This document shows positions 1 to 6,040 of a stretch of 26,921 nt of DNA, one piece after another. This DNA comes from Bacteroidota bacterium (GTDB lineage: Bacteria; Bacteroidota; Bacteroidia; Bacteroidales; Prolixibacteraceae). The first letter of the stretch is position 1; the number at the start of each line of letters is the position of its first letter. Both the position numbers and the translations under genes were made by a program. The stretch is from NCBI GenBank assembly GCA_023393265.1, contig JAEWME010000210.1, positions 1 through 26,921 on the forward strand, in the 5' to 3' direction. The notes under the pieces are model-generated. The model did not search any database. It saw only the letters and a program-made list of their open reading frames with translations, and was not told the origin of the DNA.

Positions 1-27
1 ATTTTTCTACTCGGAGGAAATTCGGTG

Positions 28-882
28 TCATATTTTGTTTTTTGAGAATTTGCGGGAATAAAGTCTTCCGGCAATGCTCAATGCCAGAACGATTAACGTA
101 AGAATCAGCGCTGCCGCGTAAGCGCGGTCCTGCACTTCGGCAATGGGACTGCTCAACTGAAAGAAGATCGCCAGCGGCAAAGTAGCGACCGGTTGCCCCA
201 GCGAGGTCGGGATGCTGTCGGTGTAACCGGCAGTGAACAATACAGAGGCTGCGTCGCCGATGCCACGCCCAACCGACAGTAATATCGCAGTCATAATGCC
301 CGGCGAAACCTGACGGAGCACAACTTTGGCAATTTCGGAGCGGTTGGCCCCCAGCGAAAGGGCGGCGTCTTTCATCTCCTTCGGAACGCGGCGAACCACT
401 TCGTCAATCGAACGGATCAGGATCGGAATGATGAGCATGGTCACAGTCAGAATCCCGGCCAGCAACGACGAGCGTAATCCCAGGTAAACCATGATGGTAA
501 ACCCAAAAGCGCCATAAACGATTGATGGAATACCAAACAGGACATCGAACGAAAGCCGGGTAAGTTGAGCCAGTTTCGAGTTCTCACTCAGGTAAAGGTT
601 CATATAAAGGACGATGGGCAAGCTGAAAACCAGTCCGAGTGCGACTGAGCCAATGACGATATATGCCGAGCCAATAATGGCGTTTAGCAAACCTCCTTCT
701 TTGCCCAAATAAAATCCTCCGGATGGAATTTTGGAAATCATGTCCCAGTTCATCACGGGCAGCCCTCGCCGGACAATGGCAACGAGAATCAGAAACAACG
801 ACACGACGATAGCCAGCGTAGCTGCAATCATCAGTCCTTTGAATATCTTTTCTTCTAATCTTTTAATTCGAATGTGTTTCAT
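28..882 (-). CDS. pstA: Phosphate ABC transporter permease PstA
   Basis: Inner-membrane permease subunit that, with PstC and the ATPase PstB, moves inorganic phosphate delivered by PstS into the cytoplasm. The 284-residue length is normal for PstA. An N-terminal membrane segment (about residues 15-38) is followed by a periplasmic loop and a block of five or so hydrophobic segments. The EAA-type cytoplasmic loop that contacts the ATPase is visible as DAALSLGANRSEIAKVVLR at about residues 172-190, and IGDAASVLFTAG follows where PstA/PstC have their conserved segment. Its ATG overlaps the pstC stop codon by 4 bp (ATGA), which indicates translational coupling. The next 27 bp reach the window edge; pstB is expected there but cannot be seen. 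Confidence 0.95.
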   Translation of the reverse strand: MKHIRIKRLEEKIFKGLMIAATLAIVVSLFLILVAIVRRGLPVMNWDMISKIPSGGFYLGKEGGLLNAIIGSAYIVIGSVALGLVFSLPIVLYMNLYLSENSKLAQLTRLSFDVLFGIPSIVYGAFGFTIMVYLGLRSSLLAGILTVTMLIIPILIRSIDEVVRRVPKEMKDAALSLGANRSEIAKVVLRQVSPGIMTAILLSVGRGIGDAASVLFTAGYTDSIPTSLGQPVATLPLAIFFQLSSPIAEVQDRAYAAALILTLIVLALSIAGRLYSRKFSKNKI

Positions 883-1790
883 AGCGCAAAATTTCGTTCG
901 ATGCGGATTAATATTAACCTCGAAACGGCGTTAAAAATCAGGATGATGACAAAAAGGAGCAGAGCCGATAGCATGAGGGCCGAGTCGTAAAGCGGAATCG
1001 ACATCATTTCGCCATAGTTGTTGGCAATAAGCGCCGGAAGCGGGTAGCCGGGATCGAACAACGAGTGCGGAACTTCCGAGACATTTCCGCAGACCATGAG
1101 TACCGCAATGGTTTCGCCAAAAGCTCTTGAAATAGCCAGTACCACGGCAGCGGCAATTCCCGGAAACGATTTTCGCAGAACAACTTTTTTTACTGTTTGC
1201 CAGTTGGTTGCACCCAGCGACAGCGAGGCTTCGCGCAAGCCGGTTGGCATGGCGCCAAAAATTTCGATAAATACCGAAATCATCAGTGGTATGATCATGA
1301 TGGCCAGCACAATTCCTCCAGCCAAAATGCTGTAGCCAGTTGAGAATTCCACGAAATGAGGCGCGAGTTTTTCCGAAATAAACGGGACCACCGCCAGTAT
1401 TCCCCACACGCCGTAGACAACCGGAGGAATACCGGCCAGCACATCAATCATAGGGTAAACCAGTTTTTTGATTCGCGGATGTGCATACTCTGAAAGATAA
1501 ATGGCAGAAAGAAGGCACAACGGGAGCGACAGCAAAACGGCGATTCCGGTAACCCAAAGCGTTCCCATGATGAATGGGAAAAAGCCGAATTCTCCCTTCA
1601 GCGGCCGCCAGTTGCTGCCCGAAAGGAGTTCCCAAACCGACTTTTGTTCCAGTATCGGAGCTGATTTGTAATACAGACTGATACCAATAACGATGGTAAA
1701 AAGCAGCGAAATCGCTGTCAAAAGCAGCATCGTGTGCCTGACAGCGAATTCCCTGATCCGACGGTATTTGTTAAACCGATCCTGATTCAT
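879..1790 (-). CDS. pstC: Phosphate ABC transporter permease PstC
   Basis: Second inner-membrane permease of the Pst high-affinity phosphate importer, partner of PstA. It has 303 residues, with a first membrane segment at about 20-41, a periplasmic stretch, and then the MetI-like permease domain. The coupling loop reads EASLSLGATNWQTVKKVVLR, and the segment SRAFGETIAVLMVCGN is the characteristic PstC motif (R-A-x-GET-x-AV) that distinguishes it from PstA. It starts 9 bp after the pstS stop codon and its stop overlaps pstA, so pstS-pstC-pstA are read as one message. Family assignment is firm; expression under phosphate starvation is inferred from the family. Confidence 0.96.
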   Translation of the reverse strand: MNQDRFNKYRRIREFAVRHTMLLLTAISLLFTIVIGISLYYKSAPILEQKSVWELLSGSNWRPLKGEFGFFPFIMGTLWVTGIAVLLSLPLCLLSAIYLSEYAHPRIKKLVYPMIDVLAGIPPVVYGVWGILAVVPFISEKLAPHFVEFSTGYSILAGGIVLAIMIIPLMISVFIEIFGAMPTGLREASLSLGATNWQTVKKVVLRKSFPGIAAAVVLAISRAFGETIAVLMVCGNVSEVPHSLFDPGYPLPALIANNYGEMMSIPLYDSALMLSALLLFVIILIFNAVSRLILIRIERNFAL

Positions 1791-1799
1791 ATTTCTCTG

Positions 1800-2753
1800 C
1801 TATTTGATTTTTGCCAACCCTGCATCAAGTTTCTCTTTCGACAGGTTGATGTACCCATTTTCGAGCACATATTTTTGCCCGTCAGTCAGCGCCCAGCGGA
1901 TGAATTCAGCCAGTTCCTTTTTTACCGGTTTGCCGGAAGTGACAAAATAAAGGTCGCGTGCCGGCGGTGAAGGATATTTGCCCGAAGCAATGGCGTTTAC
2001 AATTTGATCCATGGTGTCGTAGAACTTCTCATCAGGATCAATTTTACCGTTGTTGTTAATGTCGAGCGGAACTACTTTGATGCCCGGATTCAACTGTTTT
2101 GTTTTGGCGTCGTAGGCGTAACCAATGTTGTTGTACCCGATTCCCTGTACATCTTTGGTCACAGCTTGCGCCAGTCCCGGATCGCCGAAAACCCCGACGC
2201 CGAGCAAATCTTCCTGTTTCTTTCCGAGGTATTTGGCCCATGTTTCACCAGCGCCACAGGCATCCGAACGGGTATAAATTCTGATCGGGATTTTACTGTT
2301 TGTCCCGAGCGCCTGTCCCCATGTTTTTGCTTTGCCCGAAACGAAAATATTCACAGCCGATTCACGATCGAGTCCGTTGGCCAGGATGTCGTTGATCACC
2401 GGATTTTTGGCGCTAACAGTTGGCACCACTGCATCTTTTGCCACAGCAATTCCAAACGCGCCTTTCTTTGCCTCTTCCGGATTGATTTCTCTGGAAACCA
2501 AACCAATGTCGACCATTTTTGCCAGCGCGTCGGTCATGCCTTTTCCGGCACCTCCGGCAGAAATGTCGAATTTTACTCCCGGGTGAATTTTCCTGAATTC
2601 TTCAGCCCATTTCACCGTGAGCGGATAAAGAGCAAATGCTCCTGATATACTGATATTCCCCTTTAACTCGTCTTTGGGTTGTGCGAAAGTTTGATTAGCC
2701 AGCGCTGTCCCGAAGATCGCGGACACAAACACATAAATAAATATCTTTCTCAT
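1800..2753 (-). CDS. pstS: Periplasmic phosphate-binding protein PstS with an EF-hand-like loop
   Basis: Periplasmic receptor that captures phosphate and hands it to PstC/PstA. An N-terminal signal peptide ends near residue 24 (NQTFAQ); no lipobox cysteine is present, so it is probably soluble. Phosphate-binding motifs typical of the family are visible: ISGAFALYPL near residue 36, SAGGAGKGMTDAL near residue 65, and RSDACGAGETW near residue 162, where family members have R-x-D-x-S-G-T. At 317 residues it is a normal length. Residues 231-242 (DINNNGKIDPDE) match the 12-residue canonical EF-hand calcium loop at every ligand position (1, 3, 5, 9 and 12), with Gly at 6 and Ile at 8. That is not part of classical PstS. 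The gene lies 18 bp downstream of the porin gene and 9 bp upstream of pstC. Confidence 0.93.
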   Translation of the reverse strand: MRKIFIYVFVSAIFGTALANQTFAQPKDELKGNISISGAFALYPLTVKWAEEFRKIHPGVKFDISAGGAGKGMTDALAKMVDIGLVSREINPEEAKKGAFGIAVAKDAVVPTVSAKNPVINDILANGLDRESAVNIFVSGKAKTWGQALGTNSKIPIRIYTRSDACGAGETWAKYLGKKQEDLLGVGVFGDPGLAQAVTKDVQGIGYNNIGYAYDAKTKQLNPGIKVVPLDINNNGKIDPDEKFYDTMDQIVNAIASGKYPSPPARDLYFVTSGKPVKKELAEFIRWALTDGQKYVLENGYINLSKEKLDAGLAKIK

Positions 2754-2771
2754 AACTGGTTGTTTTTCTGA

Positions 2772-3887
2772 TTAAAATCCGATTTGAAACTGAATTGATG
2801 CGTAGTTGTTGCTGATACTCGTTCCCTCTTCTTCTTTGAACGTGTAGTTTAACTGGAGCCTGACATTCGGGTTGAAACTGTAGTTCGCGCCCAGAATGTA
2901 CCAGGTTGAAGCGTTGTTATCAACCGACTGATCGGCGTCGTAGAAATCATATTTGGCCAGAAGTTGCAGTTTCTTCTGAAGAAAATAGTATCCGGCCTGG
3001 GCGTAGTAACCTTCGCGGTCCTTGTTGCCATCTTTCCCATGAATAAATTCGCCCCTGACAGCCAAATCTTTCCAGTCGTAACTGAGGTCGAATCCATAGC
3101 GGTCGCGGTTGACGGCTTTTTCGGTGTCGGAGACATAAATTGATCCGTCGTACCAGCCTCCGCTGATGTCGAGTCCGGCAACCGGATGCAAAATCAGGCG
3201 GGCCGCCAAATCTTTATTCTCGTTTTTGTCAGCCGTGTTAATTCCCGAACCATTGTAAATTCCAAGTCTGTAATCAGCTAGAGGCCGTTCGTTTAGTTTC
3301 AGGAAAGTACCACCAAGCTGAATCCCAATGTCGCGTCCGTTTTGATTACCGACTGCATCTTTTCCACGCGCTACGAGCGCTTCAACAGCCTGCGACCGAT
3401 CAATCAGTTCCAGCTTGTTGGAACTGGCCAAGTTTTCAATCGAAAACGGGATTTTGGCCTGCCCGATCGTCAGATTGAAATAGTCGTTCAGTTTGAACTC
3501 GGCATACGCGTCAATTAATTTAGGCGAACCGGACAGATCGAACTGAACACGGTAGCTCCAGTAGGGCGAGAGGACGCCCTTTACATCCAGACGGGCACGG
3601 CGAATGTCGAAGCCATCAATTTTTCCTTTCTCATCGAGTTGCTGATAGCGAAGCTGCGTGTACCCGGCCAACTGGATTTTTTTCGAAGCATTCACCGGAA
3701 ACGATTTCACTTTCGATAGCTCGCTTTGAGCAGTAATGGCTGCTTCGGCCCTGATCGAGTCAGCGTCCTTTTGCGAAACCAGCTTATTCTGCACCAGAAT
3801 GTTCAGCACATCGTTGCTCGTTTGGGCATTTGCCTGGAACCATACGGCTCCGAGCAAAACAATTGTAAAAAGTAAATTTCTCTTCAT
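2772..3887 (-). CDS. Phosphate-selective porin, OprO/OprP family
   Basis: Outer-membrane beta-barrel, probably a diffusion channel for phosphate or other anions that feeds the Pst importer encoded downstream. The 371-residue product has a signal peptide ending near residue 21 (FQANAQ), then a short helical region (NILVQNKLVSQKDADSIRAEA) like the N-terminal extension of OprP, then about 290 residues of alternating amphipathic strands. QLAGYTQLRYQQ begins the barrel, RRARLDVKG and VQFDLSG follow, and the chain ends with a C-terminal aromatic (FQIGF) typical of barrels recognised by the BAM machinery. It is the first gene of the unit porin-pstS-pstC-pstA. The family is confident; the exact substrate is inferred from the neighbours. 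Confidence 0.88.
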   Translation of the reverse strand: MKRNLLFTIVLLGAVWFQANAQTSNDVLNILVQNKLVSQKDADSIRAEAAITAQSELSKVKSFPVNASKKIQLAGYTQLRYQQLDEKGKIDGFDIRRARLDVKGVLSPYWSYRVQFDLSGSPKLIDAYAEFKLNDYFNLTIGQAKIPFSIENLASSNKLELIDRSQAVEALVARGKDAVGNQNGRDIGIQLGGTFLKLNERPLADYRLGIYNGSGINTADKNENKDLAARLILHPVAGLDISGGWYDGSIYVSDTEKAVNRDRYGFDLSYDWKDLAVRGEFIHGKDGNKDREGYYAQAGYYFLQKKLQLLAKYDFYDADQSVDNNASTWYILGANYSFNPNVRLQLNYTFKEEEGTSISNNYASIQFQIGF

Positions 3888-3959
3888 TTTATGTGGTCGA
3901 TTGATTAAATAATTTCAGGCTAAGCGACAGCCGTTTTTGTAACCGCCAATCGAATGGTT

Positions 3960-3967
3960 CAAAGGTA
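3960..3967 (-). promoter_or_regulatory. Candidate -7 promoter element for the porin-pst unit
   Basis: On the minus strand these bases read TACCTTTG, a perfect match to the Bacteroidota -7 consensus TAnnTTTG. Transcription would begin near 3955 and leave a leader of roughly 65-70 nt before the porin ATG at 3887. No TTTG lies at the usual 19-21 bp upstream distance (about 3987-3992). Instead that place holds an 11-bp palindrome at 3984-3994. This suggests, without proving, a promoter that needs an activator, as expected for phosphate-starvation genes. Confidence 0.55.
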
Positions 3968-3983
3968 GGAGCGATGAGAGTAG

Positions 3984-3994
3984 CTGATGATCAG
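3984..3994. promoter_or_regulatory. 11-bp palindrome in the porin-pst promoter (possible operator)
   Basis: CTGAT-G-ATCAG is a perfect palindrome with a one-base centre. It sits 16 bp upstream of the -7 element at 3960-3967, covering the position where a TTTG -33 box would normally be. On the minus strand the surrounding bases also contain the repeated pentamer TCATC, at 3990-3986 and 3977-3973. The role as a regulator site is inferred only from position. Confidence 0.3.
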
Positions 3995-4023
3995 GATGGT
4001 GCTGGAATAATTTAGGACTGAAA

Positions 4024-4059
4024 ATGAAATTTCGCAGGTGCAGATATGGAAAATTTCAT
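4024..4059. repeat. Inverted repeat with 9-bp perfect arms in the porin/crp divergent region
   Basis: ATGAAATTT at 4024-4032 is matched by its reverse complement AAATTTCAT at 4051-4059, separated by 18 bp. It lies in the 300-bp gap between two divergent units, 57-92 bp upstream of the porin -7 element and about 130-165 bp before the Crp-like ATG. It could be an operator for one of the two regulators next door. The arms are AT-rich, so chance is possible. Apart from this repeat, the palindrome and the minus-strand promoter, I see nothing else recognisable in the gap 3888-4187. Confidence 0.35.
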
Positions 4060-4187
4060 GCTTCAGAAACTGAAAAATACGCCTAAATACTGAATGAATT
4101 TAACTAAAAATACCACCCCAATGTCTATTGACTTAGTGTACTTTGGTTTCAGGTAATTTTTCCTGAATATGCTATAATCCCTGGTTT

Positions 4188-4865
4188 ATGATTTCGAATG
4201 AATATTCCTGGTTCAAAAGAATTTGTGGTCAGTTTATTTCTGAAAAAGATTTTGACAAGCTTGAAAAAACTTCGGTAAAACTCACTTTTCGGAAAGGTGA
4301 GATCATTTTAAAGCAGGGAGTCATGCCTACTTACATCGTTTATCTTGAAAAGGGAATCGTTAAATTCAATTACGAGAACGATGCGAAGAAGAACCTGATT
4401 CTTACCATTGTGTCGGCACCTAAAATTTTGGGAGGTGCGAACCTGTTTTACAAGGACAATAACCTGTTTTCGATTGTTGCCATTGAAGATTGCGAGGTGA
4501 TCATGATTGATGTGAAAGTGATTGAGTCGGTGTTGGTTGATAACTCGCGCTTTGCCATGATGATGTTTCAGTTGGCGTCGGAGATGTTCAAAAAATCGGT
4601 GATGAATTTTATCAGTCTGGCGCATAAACAAAAAGAGGGGCGTATTGCGGATATTGTTTTGTACCTTTCGGCGGAGGTTTATCACGATGCAACGTTTCAT
4701 CTTTCGCTGACGAGAAAGGAGATTGCCGAGTTTGCAGGTTGTTCGACAGAGAATGTGATAATGACCTTGTCGAAGTGGCAAAATGAAGGAATTATTTCGA
4801 TGGACGGTAAGGTTTTCGGGATAAACGATATGGATAAATTAAAATACATCGGCAAAATTGGATAA
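4188..4865 (+). CDS. Crp/Fnr-family transcriptional regulator
   Basis: Cytoplasmic DNA-binding regulator of 225 residues, the usual size. Residues about 25-140 form the cyclic-nucleotide-binding-like beta-roll (FRKGEIILKQGVMPTYIVYLEKG is the start of the roll, here noted by its ends FRKGEIIL and YLEKG). A dimerisation helix follows, and a winged helix-turn-helix lies at about 165-215 (LSLTRKEIAEFAGCSTENV is the recognition unit). The phosphate-binding cassette typical of true cAMP receptors (GE-x-[AS]L ... R-[AST]A) is not recognisable: the equivalent region reads KILGGANLFYKDNN. There is also no N-terminal cysteine cluster as in FNR. The signal is therefore unknown. It is followed 3 bp later by the Rrf2 gene, so the two are probably co-transcribed. 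No convincing promoter was found upstream. Confidence 0.88.
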   Translation: MISNEYSWFKRICGQFISEKDFDKLEKTSVKLTFRKGEIILKQGVMPTYIVYLEKGIVKFNYENDAKKNLILTIVSAPKILGGANLFYKDNNLFSIVAIEDCEVIMIDVKVIESVLVDNSRFAMMMFQLASEMFKKSVMNFISLAHKQKEGRIADIVLYLSAEVYHDATFHLSLTRKEIAEFAGCSTENVIMTLSKWQNEGIISMDGKVFGINDMDKLKYIGKIG

Positions 4866-4868
4866 GCG

Positions 4869-5276
4869 ATGCTGACACAAAAAACGAGATATTCGATGCT
4901 GGCGATGGTAAGGCTGGCCCGCGGGTATGGTAAAGGCAGCCTGATGATTAACGAGATAGCGGAAAGCGAGAGGATACCGAAACGTTTTCTCGAAGGAATT
5001 TTGCTTGAGCTGAAGAAAAACGGCTACCTCTCCAGCAAGCTGGGGAAAAACGGTGGCTATTACCTGATCAAGGATCCAAAAGATGTCAATTTACTGGAGC
5101 TCGTCAGGCTCTTTGAAGGCAGTATCGCCTTGCTGAAATGCACGTCGGAGAAATACTACGAACCATGCGAGCATTGCAAAGACGAAGCCAACTGCTCCAT
5201 TCGCGGTACATTTAAAGACATCAGGGAATATACTTACAACAAATTGGCTTCTACTACGCTGGCCATGTTGATTTAG
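4869..5276 (+). CDS. Rrf2-family regulator with four clustered cysteines (probable Fe-S sensor)
   Basis: Rrf2 proteins (IscR, NsrR, RsrR) are small winged-helix regulators whose DNA binding often depends on an iron-sulfur cluster. This 135-residue protein begins with the standard N-terminus (TRYSMLAMVRLA), has the recognition helix IPKRFLEGILLELKKNG and the wing SKLGKNGGYYL. Cysteines lie at 91, 100, 103 and 109, a C-x8-C-x2-C-x5-C pattern in the region where family members bind the cluster with three cysteines. The fourth cysteine and the spacing differ from the common C-x5-C-x5-C form. It starts 3 bp after the Crp-like stop codon. Family assignment is firm; cluster binding and the signal sensed (redox, NO, iron) are inference. 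Confidence 0.9.
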   Translation: MLTQKTRYSMLAMVRLARGYGKGSLMINEIAESERIPKRFLEGILLELKKNGYLSSKLGKNGGYYLIKDPKDVNLLELVRLFEGSIALLKCTSEKYYEPCEHCKDEANCSIRGTFKDIREYTYNKLASTTLAMLI

Positions 5277-5307
5277 CCAGACCAGCGCAGCATTTAACCT
5301 AAATTTT

Positions 5308-6027
5308 CTAGATAAACTTTTCCCTTTTCTGCAGATTAAACAATCCGTAGAGCACGAAAAGTAAAGTTCCAGAAGCAAGGAAAATCCTGTTTTTCATGGT
5401 GATTTCCTGCCAGACCATTTCGTTCAAACGACGCGGAATGTCGAAAGGGTTCAGGAAAATATTCCACATGGTGCGGTCGAACATCGACGAAAGCATCAGC
5501 AGCAAAACACCAATGATTACCATTACAACGGCGGTTCCGTTGCCATTTTTGATGATGGTGGAAAACAGGAATGCAAGCGATCCGAGGAAGTAAATCGGGA
5601 ACATTACATGCCAGGTGAGTTCAAAAACATTCACCGGTGCCAGCAGGTAGTAGCTCATGGCGGTCAGCCCGATCATCATCAGGAATACCAGCGCAAAAAC
5701 AAGGACGAGCCTCACCAGCCAGACTTTATAACGATAGTCGGGTATGCCAAACAGGATTTCGAGGATTCCGGCATCCAGGTCGTTCTGGATACCGAAAGTC
5801 ATCGGGTAAAAGATGAGCAGCAGCCCGGGCATGATTTGCAGTCCGTAAACGAAACCATCGTCGATTTGTGTGTTGTCGTAAATGTTGGTTATCGCCACGA
5901 AAAAATAAAAGGCAATGGCAGCCAGCACAAACCAAATGAATCGGTTACCAAAAATGACTTTTATATTGTATTTCACCATTTTCCGGAGCAGGCTCCAAAA
6001 GTTGGCAATTTTCTTTCCTGAATTCAT
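5308..6027 (-). CDS. ABC-2-type transporter permease, six-helix
   Basis: Integral membrane protein of 239 residues with about six hydrophobic segments: 29-47, 60-82, 106-128, 138-158, 165-186 and 217-232. It resembles the ABC-2 / GldF-NosY type, which provides the membrane pathway for an ATPase encoded separately. There is a charged cytoplasmic N-terminus (MNSGKKIANFWSLLRKMVKYN) and a motif QNDLDAGILEILFG, equivalent to the coupling region in this family. It has no ATPase domain. It begins 13 bp after the stop codon of the RND-ABC fusion gene, so the ATPase domain of that fusion is the natural partner. It is the last gene of the operon and converges on the Rrf2 gene. Substrate unknown. Confidence 0.82.
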   Translation of the reverse strand: MNSGKKIANFWSLLRKMVKYNIKVIFGNRFIWFVLAAIAFYFFVAITNIYDNTQIDDGFVYGLQIMPGLLLIFYPMTFGIQNDLDAGILEILFGIPDYRYKVWLVRLVLVFALVFLMMIGLTAMSYYLLAPVNVFELTWHVMFPIYFLGSLAFLFSTIIKNGNGTAVVMVIIGVLLLMLSSMFDRTMWNIFLNPFDIPRRLNEMVWQEITMKNRIFLASGTLLFVLYGLFNLQKREKFI

Positions 6028-6040
6028 ATTGTTGTTTCTT

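Noticed and set aside
11..21. CGGAGGAAAT near the left edge as a ribosome-binding site
   Set aside because: It has the Shine-Dalgarno sense only on the plus strand, but no plus-strand gene starts there; pstB would be on the minus strand.
4139..4145. TACTTTG upstream of the Crp-like gene as a -7 element
   Set aside because: The spacer is one base too short for TAnnTTTG and no TTTG lies at the right distance.
4173..4178. TATAAT just before the Crp-like gene
   Set aside because: It lies 10 bp from the ATG and has no upstream partner at a proper distance; Bacteroidota promoters do not use this box.
5271..5304. ATTTAG/CTAAAT hairpin between the convergent Rrf2 and permease genes as a terminator
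   Set aside because: Six AT-rich pairs with a loop of 22 bases are too weak and overlap the Rrf2 stop codon.
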